NCBI GenBank assembly: GCA_013400975.1
Contig: WBMZ01011619.1
Location: 1 to 64,000, forward strand
Direction of reading: 5' to 3'
DNA from: Atrichornis clamosus
Taxonomy: Eukaryota; Chordata; Aves; Passeriformes; Menuridae
DNA: 64,000 bases
Shown one piece after another: positions 1-13,500 of the stretch (the stretch's first letter is position 1; every line of letters starts with the position of its first letter). The notes beneath the pieces were generated by a model, which worked only from the letters and a program-made list of their open reading frames with translations, searched no databases and was not told the DNA's origin. A program made the position numbers and the translations under genes.

Positions 1-3000
1 AAACACAAACCCACCACACCTATATATTTATTTACTTACTTACTTTATAATCACTTAAATATTTTCACAACAAAAAATGAGTGCAGCTAATCAGACAAGC
101 CTTGACACAAAATTAGACTGAGTTGAAATACCATAGCAATTCTCTGCAAGCACTTACTCCACAGCAAGTGGGTGGCAACTTAAAAACAGACCCCAAAGCA
201 CAAAAGCTCAAGTTTTGTCACTTGATTTTTGTGGAGTAATACACTAACTCCAATATATAAGGAACAATACATGAGTCTTGCTGATGGTATGTTAACATTA
301 ACCTTTTCTTTCATGTAAGAGAATAGTGCAATTATTCCTTCTGATACCTGCTGTAGGAACAGCTCATGTTCTCTTGGGTATGAATTAGCTTTGTATGTGA
401 CTGTGAGCCACTAGATTTTACACCAAATCATTTAAAGCTGGTATCAGAAAGCCTGCTAGCAAACCATAAAAAGCATACACAGAGGATCCAAAACATTATC
501 CATGCATCAAACAGAAACTCCAAGTTGCATTAAGCAGGCTTAACCAGCATATTATCAATACTGAAGGACAGAAGAGAGAACAAACCTTATGATTCAGAGT
601 TTCACTTTGGTTTGGCTCAGGACCCAATATCTGAATGTTCATTTGGATTTCATCCAGACTGCTTGACCATCTTTGATCTACAGAACTAGCCTGGAAGCCT
701 TGCAAAAACAGGGTATTCTTGTGAAAATTCCAGTAATTTCTCATTCTGGTTGGGCTTGAAACACAGTAAAAGTAGTCTCTTTCTGTGGTATTTCACTGAC
801 TGGTTAAACTCCAAGCACAGTGTTAGTGCTCAATAAATAATACCTAAGTATAGTCTTTCAACACTTCCGTTTCCAATCCTGATCAGACTTGAGAAGTGAA
901 GAAGAGTGAAAAAAACTCCAAAAGAAACAGTCCATTCAATCTCACAATGTCTTTAACATTTGTGCTTTTGTGGCTTTGAAGACAGAAAAGGAGGCCCCAT
1001 GGCTGTTTTGCAATAATACAGCCACTGCGATCACCAGAGAAAGAAAAGATGGTTTTGCTGGCTATAGTCAGAAAAGTCAGTTGGCTGTGTACCACATGGG
1101 AGAGCCCTTCCAAAATCCATGCTAATAACGGGGTTGAGGTTTTAAGCTAGTGCTCTGGATGACAAAACATATTCCTTATCTTTTAGCATCCAAAAGTTCT
1201 CAAGCTTAAAAGCCAAGCAGAATTTTTGAATCTTTTAGGTTCTTGAACTTTTCTCCTTTATTTTCAATGCCTTCTACCATATTTGTTTTAAATCTTAGCA
1301 CAAATCTTTGGCTCCTTGTAAACAAAAAGGTGGCTGAGATGACACTTTTCCCCGCCCTTGATACTGATAGGGGTAAGAGAAGGGTGTACATCTGTGTGAC
1401 ACCTGGCCACCACAGCAAACCGAATTTCTAAAGAACAAACCATCTTGATGTCTCAGACAACAGAGACATCAGATTTAGACATAGGGGTGTGCAAACTGCC
1501 CAGAGAAATATCAGCAATTTGCATATAATCAACATGAGAAATGCTGTAGCCATTATTAAAACTTGAAGGCATGTGATGATTGCATAGAACAAACTGGTAA
1601 TACTCTAATTTGTAAATTGGATATTTTTTCTATCATAGATCCTTATCCTAGGAACTAAGCAACAAATGTATCCATTTTTTTTTCTTTTGGAAGAGAAAAT
1701 AATAAGCTTAAGAATTAATTTTTCTCTGATAATAACTCAGAAGAGAAAAACACAAAAACCTGATTTTTTTTACTTATCTTTCAAGTTACATTAATTTGTT
1801 TTTCCGTCTGCTGAAAAATATCTATGTGCAAGGAAAATGAAAAACATATGGATTTAAATAGTTTAAGCCACGAATATGAGGCAGTGCTACTAAATTTTAT
1901 GATATATTCCATCTAATTAATGTGACAGAATATACTGAAGATATATATTTATACACAGAACATGGAAGATAATAAACTACTCCATAGTTTGGATTAATAT
2001 GTGCCGAGATACACACACATACACACACACTTGTACAAATGTTGGTAAATACACCTACTCTGTAGGTTACTTAAATGTACTCACATTGAACTGAGTACAA
2101 AATACATCATTCTTGTACACAGAGGGTAAAACAGAAATCCACAAAAATATTTAATTTTCCCTTTTATAGAAGAAATTTTTTGACAAGTCGACTTCTACAG
2201 TAACAGGGTCTATGTTTAGTGAGTATTATGTGTTTATATATTTATATCTTGACTCTCTAGCTTGGGTGTTCTGATGCAGCATCCTCATAGTTGTAGCTGG
2301 ATATTGACATGACTCAATACCTTGGAATAAGCTTTGGTGATTAAAACTGTGTAGTGCAGTAGACTCTCTACTCTCATGAATGAGCACTGAATTGATAGTT
2401 TTCTTTCATTCAATAAAAATAGTCAACCTGAAGGTTATTCTATAAATAAAGTTAGGGTAATTATTTTTCTGTGAGTCACTTTATGTTTATCTATGTTGAA
2501 TTTTTTGCTGCCATTCTTTTCTGCATCACTTAGTATTGTGTGACCCCCTTTAGTTTATTACAGACAGCTTTGCTACATTAAGGAACTGAGTATCATCAAT
2601 GAATTCTGTCACCTCTCTGCTCATGTCTTTCCTAAATTATCTATGAAGTCCATGCCAGGGCCCATGCTGCTCAGCCCCAAGCACATATGACTGCGGCACT
2701 ATTCTATAATCTTCTTTTGTATGAAAGTTGACCTGCTGTTCCCATCCATTTCTTCCTAACTTTTAACTATGGATTTTTTTATTCTGTGTGAAGATTTTCC
2801 TTCTTATCTTATGGTAACTGTGTTTCTTTAGAAGCTTTTGGCAAAAGGCACCATTACAATCAAAGCATGCCAATTAAACAATTCACTGTTAAAAAAAGAA
2901 ACGTGTTTAAACACGTGTTAACCAAATTAAATTAAACTTCAGAAAAGCCTCATTTTGAAGTCTACCTTATTAGCCAATAGACCTACACCAGACATTTAGA

Positions 3001-3778
3001 GCACAGTAACAAATAACCACTAATGCACATGAACACCTATTTTTTTCATCAAGTCTAGACAAAACCCTTTTTTGGAAATGCCATGTGAGAATACCAGTCA
3101 CAGCAACCTCCCTATTAACTTGGGATATGCCCTATAAGCTGGTGTGTGTTCATTCTGAACACTTATGCTTCTGTCATTCCCAGTGAACGACACTGTTCTG
3201 GTTCAGGGTCTTATAACTGCCAGGCTGAGTCGTGAGCAGAGCAGGTTTGTCCTTTGCATCACCAGCTGATTATATAATAGGAAACACATGCAGCTATTTT
3301 AGTTTAATATTATTTTTTCACTTGCCAACATGACTTCAGTGCAAGTAATAAAATAAGGAATATTTCTCTATGTTCCTTATTATGAACTAAAAATTTAAAA
3401 AACACTTTTTAATGTAAAATGAAAAAGTTATTATTCTTTGGCCAAGCTGGCATATAGCAACTTGTCTTCCCACTTCTGGTTATAATAAAAAGGAAAAGGG
3501 ACATTCTGCTTTCATATGCTTTGATTACCTTATGGGCCAGGTCCTTCCTCCAATTTATGTAACAACTGCCCTGTAAATGATCATAGTGTTTATTTAGCCA
3601 GATGCAGTTAATCTGACTTACATTAGTAGTCATGTCAAATCAAGCTACTAATGAGAAATGATAAAGGCTGTAAAAAAGCCTGAAAACACAAACATCTTTG
3701 AGTGCCAAAATGTGCTACTCTAAGGTGCATCTTACCTATGTCTTTTAAACACTTCTGTCAGACTCTCCCCAGCCCCCT
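1..3778. other. Unique AT-rich non-coding sequence
   Basis: No gene or recognisable transposon is visible. Open frames on both strands are at most about 82 codons, overlap one another, and show no family resemblance or splice context that I recognise. The only repeat is the short CA run near 2011. This could be intergenic or intronic. A distant conserved element would not be visible without alignment. Confidence 0.6.
2011..2030. repeat. Short (AC)n microsatellite
   Basis: Nineteen of the 20 bases follow an AC dinucleotide pattern, with one T interruption at 2020. It is too short to be very unstable but is a recognisable simple repeat. Confidence 0.85.
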
Positions 3779-3878
3779 CCAAAAAACAAAACCAAAAACC
3801 CCAAACAAATAATCCCAAAACAAACAAAACCCCCAAAACAAAAAAAAAAAAAAGCCCAACAACAACAAAACCCCAACC
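3774..3878. repeat. A-rich low-complexity tract
   Basis: About 100 bases consist almost only of A and C, in runs such as aaaac and ccaaa, with a pure A run of about 14 around 3840-3853. No transposon body is recognisable on either side, so I call it simple low-complexity sequence rather than a retroposon tail. Confidence 0.8.
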
Positions 3879-6800
3879 ATTAATTATTTAGCACCAGAAA
3901 ACTTATATTCCTTAAATCGGTTTTACTAAACCTCTAGTCACTCAGTGTCAGAAAAAATTCACAGGCCTTAGCTATAACTCTCTTCCTAAGATCCCAACAA
4001 CCTGTTTCATGTCTTCTTCTGTGGTTAAAGGAAAAGTAGCTCATGAGTTTCATGTTGCTGTGTTATAGTTTCCAAGAAATTGTGAATAACTTGCTGTGAT
4101 ACACAGTTCAATTTTTTTATAACTTTGCCCTCCAGAGTAGTCTACACCGCTGAACCATAACCCAACTGCTCCTTCTTGTGCTGATTTTGTATTTGAAAGA
4201 ACCAAAGACCAGAGATTTCTACTTAAAACTTTGTGGTTCTTATAGCTGTAAAGTCTCACACTATTTCAGAAAATGCAGAGGGTATTTAAATAATGTACAG
4301 TGGCTGAATTTGCCTTTCTGTGAGATCCATGTTCAGAAGCTTCACAGGCATTGTTTATGTTTTTAGTGCGATCTGAAAAGATATATTGGGTCTGCTACTT
4401 TGGGTGAAGGAGATCATTATATCACCCTCATATCAAGCCTGCATTTAGACAAATGCTTTTGGTTGGAAACATAAAATGCTGGATGTCCAGTGGGCCACAT
4501 GGCCACAAAACCCTCACTATTGACAAAGATAGAAAATAGGTCAAGTCCTTTCACTGCAATAATTATGATCTGATGAAAGAATTATATGGCTTTTCACATG
4601 AACTGGGACAGAATTATTTTTTAAAAGGAGCTTCAAAGATATTACAGAGGCCTCCAAACCCTCCATAGACCACTGGCAATCCACAGAGAGTCAGCTGTTA
4701 TTCTCATTTCCAGCTAAGAGAAACAAAACAGATGGGAGGAGATGAAGAACAAAAGCAGAAAATGCAAGTGTTTTGTTTTTCAGAAAGGCAAAAACATTTA
4801 TCACACTCAATACAGTACAAATGCATAAATACTTTCCTAGTATTAATTTTCTGTGTAAGCAACCACTGTCATTGCCACAGGGGTATTTTGTGTGTGCACA
4901 TAACAGAGGAGGTAGTCCAAACTGCTCTGAAGGAGAGGGTCATAGTAGTGAACATCAGTTCTTTTACATAGAGATCTTCTGTATTAATAAGTGCTTTAGC
5001 ACCCCTCCCAAAGGAATTTGACAACAATTTTTAATATCAGCAATTTCCAGACAAAATCCTAGTTGCTTACTTTCCTCCATACTGAAAACAAACAAACAAT
5101 AAAGTATGTAATTTTTAATGTAAAAACAATGTAAAAGCATTCTATCATTTAAGCCGTGAGAGTTGTAAAGACCAAATATTAAATAGCAAATTATATTTAG
5201 TAATGGGGAAACCAGTCTAAGCAATTTAACAGAATCTGTTTGCAGTCTCTGACAGTGTGATCAATGGCAAGGATGTGGCATATAAAATTATTCGTTAAAA
5301 AATGCAACTTGCTGGGATTTCGTGTGGGATAGCAAGTAAGCTGCAAATATCAAGTGTAACCTCTTGTCTTAGGCTACAGAGCACTGGTCCCATTGGGACT
5401 TCTGTGTTCCGCTGCCAACCACTCAGACTTTCACATTATAATGCTATCCTGTATCTAAGGCAGAGTCCATTTAGGAGTCTCTAACATTCTTCAATTTATT
5501 CCAATTGCACTTAAAAGCTGTACAAAGCCACTGCGGCACAAACCGAAGGGAAAAACACAGATCCTGCAGATTATAAAAATTAATGCCTTCTGGATTTTCC
5601 AAAAAACACTGGTAGTTCTGAATTACTTTGTTCCATAAGTGTCTGTGTTTGGAAACTCAGAAGCCTAAGTAGCCTGGGTCATAAAACTCTTCTGAACATC
5701 AACTGAAGCTTTTTTTCTCCAAGTTTCTCAAGATCAACTTGTGATTTGAATTTACAAGAGTTGTCACTTTTGGTGGCCTATGAAACTTGTGATGTCAAGG
5801 GCTTTAAGATTACCAGGTTTTTTGCTTGATTAGTTGGTTGGTTGGTTTTATTTTCATTTTGGAAACTGAGATGAAGAGCATTTAAGAAGTGAAATACATC
5901 ACCAGGACTTCTACAAGACGTCTACCAATGTTATCTTTTCTCTTTCTCAAATGCTGCTGCTGGACTCTAGAGTCTCTTGTTGTGGAGCCCAGCTGGTGCA
6001 TGTGTCTGTCCACTGTGTGAGAAAGCATGAAACCACTGGTCTGGATGGTTTGGGACCTCCAGCAGCATGCTACAATCTCATTTACTCTAGGGATTTAAAC
6101 AGTGACAGGAATTTTTCCTGGCCATTGAGACTTGATTATCCACAAAATAGCAGAACAATCCTGGGATCATTTTTGCCAGAGACTGCTGCTATTTTCCCAA
6201 ATAATTCCATTGTATAGTCTGGAAAAAGGCATTCCCTACATAATGTTTCCAATAGGTAGATTGAAGGTAGCTATCATGTAATGGAGAGTAAAGAGATTTT
6301 CACAAAATGGATATGGGATCTTCCATGCTGTTTGGCTTTAATTTCAGAGAATGGCCCCAAGAGCACTTAATTTACCAGAACAAATTTATCCAGACAAACC
6401 ACTGTTCCTGCTCTTCTGGAATTCAGTCCATGGTTCAGTTACACTTCCTCACAAAAAGTGAGGTGTTTTTGGGCTTTTTCACAAGATTTCAGCTTTAGTA
6501 AATCAGTATATTCGCCTCAAACTACTTCATAAAAAGACTCCCAAACAACTCCAACCATTTGTATTTTTTTAGCACAGCCCAGAAAAAGCCTTGAACAATT
6601 TAAACCCAAGAATTTACATGCAGATGTGGCTGTAGAAAGAAGATAGTCAAAGTCAGACATAGAATGAGTACTTTTTGTCTGAATTCAGTTAGTACTCAGC
6701 CTCTTAATCTTGTTACAAAAATCTTCCTGTTAAAAATCTCTACCTTACCCAGTAATAGTGGGGTGCAAGCAAACCACTTACAGTCATAAGTGAAAATAGA

Positions 6801-7036
6801 TGAAACTTCTCAGGCCAATTTTTATTAAGGAGTATTTCTAGGGGTCCCATAATTCTAGTTGCTCTACTTCAACTCTCTTTAGTGTGTCAGCTTCCTTCTA
6901 TCATTGCTATGATAAAAGTCTGGGCACGACAGTCAGGTAAGTAATTCAACTAATACAGTCCACGTAGGTAATACAATTTCTTATTCAATTGTAATGTCCT
7001 CTGGACAGCACACACAGGCCATTGCAATGGTAACTT

Positions 7037-7065
7037 CTGATCAACTCTTATCAGAGTTGATTCAG
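7037..7065. repeat. Short inverted repeat (hairpin)
   Basis: The arm ctgatcaactc pairs with gagttgattcag across a 6-base spacer, with one bulged base, giving an 11-bp stem. There is no G/C-rich stem plus T-tract that would suggest an RNA polymerase III gene, and the arms are too short for a microRNA precursor. Confidence 0.6.
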
Positions 7066-7663
7066 AGAGAATATGGTCTCTCCTATTATGGGATGTTCTT
7101 TATCCCTAATAAGGCTTTCTCTTTAGCTGTGTAAAAAATCCTGGTAATTAAATGAACAGACTTTAAATAACAGGCCTCAGCTTTTCACAGTACCACTAAT
7201 TTTTGTGCTATGAGGTAATATCACTTGAATCAACTCATTAGAGTCTTACATGAAGTAAGATAGTGTCTGCTAGAGTCATTTTAAAAGAAATGGTTACCAG
7301 CCTTATTGGCAGCACCACCTATAGCATATGCATCAATATCCAACTGATTCTCATCTTTAAAGGAAAAAGGAAATTCTAGGTTTTAGGTGTGGTAACATGG
7401 CCACACTCAGGTCAGTCTGTGTTTGTGCTTAAAAGGAAACTACGCTGAATTAACACACATTTTTCACAGATTTTGAGAACAGGTGTCTTCAAAAGGATTC
7501 TGAAGGAATACAGGAAGTCACTCACATGTTAATGTAGTAGATTCTATAATTTTTAGTCAAGATGGGGGATTCTGAACCTGGACATAACTGAAGAAAGCAA
7601 AAGCCCTGTGGAGTCCTATGGCAAATCTGCTGGAAGTGTTATTAAGTGCATTTGGTTTTCCTC

Positions 7664-7711
7664 AGTGACTTCTAAGTTTGAGACAAAAGTGACTTCTAAC
7701 CTTGAGACAAA
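7664..7711. repeat. 24-bp tandem duplication, two copies
   Basis: Bases 7664-7687 are repeated directly at 7688-7711 with two mismatches (aagttt versus aacctt in the middle). This looks like a small local duplication that has started to diverge. Confidence 0.85.
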
Positions 7712-9959
7712 ACTAAGTTATCTTGGACAAAAGACGGCTCTTTTCAAGATGCAAAAGGTTGAAAGTAAAATTTTCAATCACAGCTATGAAAAGTAAATTT
7801 TTCTTGAAGGCAGGAAAGTTTCCACAGTTGCTTCCATCATCTATTTTCCAGCTCAGATGAAATCTCTTGTAAATTTTAACTTAATTTTGGTCCTTTAATT
7901 TTTGCTTCAATTGAGGCACTCTTCAAATGTCCTGATTTTATGACATCTATTCCCCATCCACAACACTTGATTTTTCTGGCATCAACAGATGATTATTTTG
8001 TTTTGTAGTACCACTGGTATAGAGTGGGCCACAGCAACACTCTGAAGCTTGGCTCTTCAGTAACAACTAACCACTTGGTTCTGGCAACCTGGATTCCCTG
8101 GCACAAAACATCCTGTCAGCACTGAATAAACCATTATTGACTGCAGTCTTCAAAGGATTAATATAATAGACAGCCATCAAACAAGTACTCCATTGGCATC
8201 CTCGATTATTAAAGTTTCCACTGACATAAAATCTTCAGCACCTCAAATACCTGCCACAGAGGATCCAAAACTGCCAGTCCAAAACGTCATTTTTTATTTC
8301 TTTGCTTTGTTTTTTGGCATTAATCCAATAGCAATTTTTCTGCTTTTCAGTAGTTCTGCAGAGTAATAACATTTCTGACAATATTTTTGTATCAGCAAAA
8401 AATATATGATGAAGACAGTAAAAAAGAACAGAAGGCTAATTTTGCTCATATAGCTTATTTTCTATACTTTTTTCCCAGGATGGACAGAACAATCTCTATA
8501 TGCAGAAGAATGTGGAGAGAGAAGGATAAATAGTTTTTCTGGAATGAGACATAATAAAAAATGTAAGGGGAATTTTGGGAATGTGCTGCAAAGAGAATTG
8601 GTGCTGTAAGAAAGTAGATGGTCTCTGAATTGTTCACCTTGCTCTCCATCAGAGAAGCAGAGTTTTCTATATCACAAAATGTAAACAAGGAGATATCCAC
8701 TGAAATAATTTATTCATATTATCTATTTCTTTTCTAACTAGATGACTCTAGAAGATTAATAGTTCTTTGAGAGCTGTTTGAGACAGAAGGATGTTATACA
8801 GAGGTCCTGTGTCAAACTCACAGCCTTATAAATAGCCCTCTTGACATGACCACATCACTCTTAGTTAAAGGGAAACCGCCATTTTTTATTAGAATTTTAG
8901 AAGCCATCCTTTAATCTTCCCTGTTTCCACCCATTATCGTGGTACGTAAAGGCAGGACTGGCTTTGCCACACCGTTTTGGCCTATAATGTCTCCCACAGT
9001 TTGAAGTACAGTAACATCCCTCTTTCAGGTGTTCCCCATCCCATTCACGTGGTTCATTTTACTTGAGTTCGGCTGCATTAACAGCCTGCACATCTGGAAT
9101 GTAAACAAGGAAGGCTTGGCGGGCAAGGCAAAGGAAGGTGCAGAAGCAAGCTCCAGGGATTGTGCTGGGTAATATGGAACAGGCCTGATATGATTTTAAT
9201 TAGAGTTCATGCCACAGGATCATTTGCTCACAAAAAGTATTCAAGGACTTGTGCTCTAGAAACCTCTGTTCAGAGGAAACTTCTCTGCCCTAGGCGGGAA
9301 GATGATGCTACTATATTAGCTAGTTTTAAATATGTGTGGCTCATTCCAGATTCAGTGCCCCCAAGTCTTTCTGGCATGATAGTCACTTTCTACTCAACTC
9401 CTGTCACTAATCAACACAGAAGCTGATGCAGAGCTTGGGGATATTTAGGGAGAACAGATTAAATAAAGTAGAATCAGAACAGCTTGGTTTCAAGTTCAAT
9501 TTCTACTGCTAGCTCTTTATGCTACAGCTTGCTGCCTGCTTTTGACCTTCTAAAAGCAAATTCCTTCTGTAAATTAGGTTAACACTGCTTATTTCAGAAG
9601 CTCATTGAGCTGATGAGCTGAGATGTTAAATAACCCTTCATAAGGCATATGGAAGGACTTCAAGTTTCTTACTTCCCTGCATAAATTATTATTATTTGTG
9701 TCACACAAATAAGCCCCAGTCAAGACTTGTCCCATTACTCCTGGCATATCAAAAACATGTAAAAATAAGCATTTTTTTTTCTCTGAAGATCTTACTGGGA
9801 TATGAAAAGTGACTAGCAGTCTTCTGTTACAGATAAAATAACTCAGAATCGAATGAATTGGCCAGGATCAAAGAAGAAACCTGTGGCAGTTCTAAGAATC
9901 TCTCTCCTACAGCACCATAGCCACAAAAACATCTCACTTCTCTAAGACAGCAGCAACTC

Positions 9960-10517
9960 AAATGAACTTAGTGAGAGGGAGCAGTGTAAAGGGAATCATC
10001 CTGTTATGCTGCCAGAGTTTAGAAAATGACAACTCTGATAATAGCAGGCCAGCTCCAAGACAGCATCTCCACTGGCCGAGGCTGAGCCGGTCAACAACAT
10101 CCTCTGGAAGAGTATATTTAAGAAGGGGAAAAAAACACCCTGCACAATTGCAACTTCAGCTGAAAAGAGGAGTGAGAATGAGAGCAACAACTCTGCAGAC
10201 TCCAAGATCAATGAAGGTAGAGAAAATGGGGAGTAAAATTAAACCCAGGAAGAAGGGAGAGGTGAGGGGAAGATGTTTTTAAAGATTTGATTTTATTTCT
10301 CATTATCCTACTCTGATTTTACTGGTAATACATTAAACTAATTTCCCCAAGTGAGGTCTGTTTTTCTCATGGTGGCAACTGGTGAGTGATCTCTCCCTGT
10401 CCTGATCTCAACCCAAAGGACTTTTGTTATATCTTCTCCGCTCCACCCAGCTGAAAAGCGGAGTGACAGAGCGGCTTTGGAGGTCACCTGGCATCCAGCC
10501 AGGGTCAACCTACCACA
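9960..10517 (-). mobile_element. Degenerate endogenous retrovirus LTR
   Basis: Read on the minus strand from 10517, the sequence opens with tgtggta and continues into gaccctggctggatgccagg, a block I recognise from a common avian ERV LTR. It is followed by the family's Ctctgtcactcc-like and gagatcaggacagggagag-like blocks, a purine-rich aaaacagacc segment, and a region matching the pyrimidine-rich part with cttcccctcacctctcccttcttcc (10240-10280). The opening 300 bases match best and the rest is divergent, so the low-coordinate end is approximate. No gag, pol or env sequence flanks it, so it is a solo or truncated LTR. The exact ERV class (ERVL or ERV1) is not resolved. Open frames 9962-10282 (+) and 9996-10211 (-) lie inside the LTR and are not genes. 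Confidence 0.75.
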
Positions 10518-13500
10518 CTCATGAGAGTGGGATACGTATTTGTCATGGCTCTATGCAAAACAAACAGTAGCATTTGAAAATAATAACAGTGAAGTAAAAA
10601 ACACAGACATCAAATATTCTGTTGTTAAAAGATATAGGTCAGTGATGAAATGTGTTCTCTAGCTCTGGTCTAAGTGTTACAGCATTGCTGTTTGAAAAAA
10701 AAAGGAACTGGAAGAAACTGGAAAAGTGACACATGCCGCTTGCCTCACTGAATGTTATTTTAATACTAATGTGGAAATTTTGCTTTGTGCACAAACACTT
10801 TTCTTTAGGGTGGATAAAAAAATGCTCGAAGAATTCTGTATCTATTTTACTGGTGATGACAAGTATGTTAATTGCTTGCAGATAACATCTGCTCTAGTGA
10901 AATCAAGATGCAGACTCTCGCTGGACTGCTAGTGCTACACTTTGCGCTTTGTCTATGAGATCTGCTGCTCTTTGACGAAGTTTGAAGGGAGCTGAAGTGC
11001 CTTTGAATTTTTTGAGAATCTTCCAGTAACTGAAACCAAATCTGCCAGGAGTTGTGGGTCATTGCAATGTCTCTCTTTGAGCACAGGACTTACCTTTGAA
11101 GCTCAGAGGCTTTCACTGACCATGACGACGAAGTGTGCTCTGGCTGAAACAAGTTCATGGTGATCTGCCAACAGCCCGGCATGTGAGAGCCTCTGATTTC
11201 TTTCTGTTTACAGTAGAAGGTGAAGGGCCTCTCCTGCTAGAAAAGTGTGAGCCTGGTAAACATAATGTCAGATCTAAGGAGCCCTTATCCTCTACAGACC
11301 ACATTTACAATTTTACAGTGTGCTTATGCAGGCCCTGCCATGAAGTTTCTTACCAGATGTGCCTATTGAATCTGTCAATCACGGTGTTGAAGAAGCAGCT
11401 CCAGACTGTTGCCATTCCCTACTTCCCACCATGCATTTTCATATGTGCTCTGCAGCAAACTTGCTTTAGCTTCCCTAAAATACTTGAACCTAATTACATC
11501 TTCAACATGAGGGAAAATACTTGTCAGTCTATTATTGCAACAGCATTTATGAAGAAGCAAGGGACAAACAACTCCCACTCATCCTTAAGAGCAGACAGTT
11601 ATTAAAATCCTAATGACACAATGAACAGCAAGTAGAGGTCAATATGCAATTGCACACTTAACAAAGCTTGTTCTGTGCCAGCCGGGTTCCCACCAGGAAT
11701 AAAGTTCAGCCATACACTGAGGGATGTTGCCAAGACTTGTGCTGCTAGTGGGAAAAAAAAAAGAGTAATTTCTTGTTTATATTTACTTTTTTTCCAAGCT
11801 CTTCTCCTGTATAGGGACAAACAACTGCACAAATATAGGATGGAAAAAATTACAAAGCAGCTGAGTTGCTGAACAGCAGATTATAGCACATTGTATATAT
11901 GATCTACTCTGTGGAGAAAAATCCATATCAGATTTATCACAGATCATTAAGTGAACATAACTTAATGGCCTTTTCCTGTTGTGGCAAAGCACAATTTTAT
12001 TATTGAGCTGTAAAAAGAAAGGTAATGCCTATAAACCACCAACTTTGGTTCTTCAGCTTTGTACACTGCTCACAAAGCTGTAGAGGAAGTAAATGCATTT
12101 ATCTCATGGACCCTAATTAAAGAAGGTTGTGGATTGACTAAAGAGACCCTCAAGAACAGCAGCAAGAATGATCAGAGGTTTTTAAACATACAGAAATAAT
12201 GAAGGAATTTGAGTTACATTTTACGGAGGAGAAACAACTAGGGGAAACACAATAAAGAGTCAAACATAGGTAGCTACATAATACAGCTATGAACAGAGAG
12301 GTAATATACTGTTCTCCATGTTCAGTAAAGATAAGACAAGGGGCTGCAAGTTAAACTCACAGCAAGCAGGATTTCCACCTGAAACCAGAGAAAACTTTCC
12401 AACAGGAACCACTGTGAAATCCTGGAACAAATTGATGTGAAAGATTGTGAAGACTGAGCCTGCCCTTCCTGGTGATGCAGCTGCTCCAGCAGTGGGTTAA
12501 AGAGATAGTTAAAAAGGGTTCACAGGGGTATTGGCAGACTTTTTTAGTATAACTTGACAAAACAAGAGCCATGTAAGGGTAATGGTCTTTCTTTTTGATA
12601 AGGTATTCCTTAAAATTCTAACCAGCGTCAGACTAAAGAGAAGCTGAGTGGCAGAGTGTTCTCCTCATTAAGTATCTGCAGCAATGACAACATAACTTTT
12701 CTTTTTGACCTTCGGTCACCTAAGTCTTGAGGTGGTTCTGACTCCACATTTTACTCAGAATAGGCATACAAATGGGGTTATTAAACTCTACAACTACATT
12801 AGATGTGACTACGTACTGAAAAAAATGTACTTTTGGAACATCAAAAATTTCAATCTGCTGGAAATAAAAAAATAAAGGAAATCTCTCCTTTTCCCCTTAC
12901 CTACTGTGCCATTGCAGGAGGAGGATCCTTTCCCCCATCTTCTTTCAGCTCAGGAACATTTAGCAGCTTCCTGGATTGCAGTATATTACACACAATTCCT
13001 CTGTGTCCCTAGATAAAGTCAGTCTCCTTACATCATGCCTGAGGCAAGGCTGTGGGTCTGTCCAGTGCTCCTGTGGGGACCAGCAGAGCTCTCGCTCGTG
13101 CCACTGGCCTCCAGACACACCTGTGCTCCTCCCGCCAGCCCTGCACGTCCAGACTTCTGCCCTGGCATGGCTTGGATTGGCTTGTTCTGAGGGAACAAAC
13201 CAGTCCTCCCACTCACTGCAGCTCCTGTCTGAACCTCAACAGTCACCACCAGAAACAGGGAACAGGATCATTCCTCCCTGCTCTCAGGTACAGCCCTTTC
13301 AATGAGCACCGTACCTCACATCTGGTAAATCAATGAAACAGTTCCCATCCATCACAACAAGATAACCTTCCTGCCGTCACATCCAATCTCAAAAATGGAA
13401 GGCTTTCTGCTATATTTTACCTTGCTTTGTTTTGACACCACTTTTGGGTTTTCTCTAAAAGAGAACTGGAAAGTTTCCCTGCACTCCTCTTGTCTCAGAA

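Larger units (their letters stand above)
3879..9959. other. Unique non-coding sequence, 6 kb
   Basis: No gene or transposon is recognisable. Open frames reach at most 88 codons (for example 5951-6217 and 9160-9426) and look like chance. Small structures inside are a near-perfect hairpin at 7037-7065 and a 24-bp imperfect tandem duplication at 7664-7711. The stretch near 9000-9170 is somewhat more GC-rich than its surroundings and contains a forkhead-like tgtaaaca motif. That motif alone is not evidence of function. Confidence 0.55.

Noticed and set aside
11135..11605. 156-codon plus-strand frame
   Set aside because: No domain, signal or membrane pattern is recognised and there is no splice context. 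A frame this long is not unexpected by chance in 64 kb.
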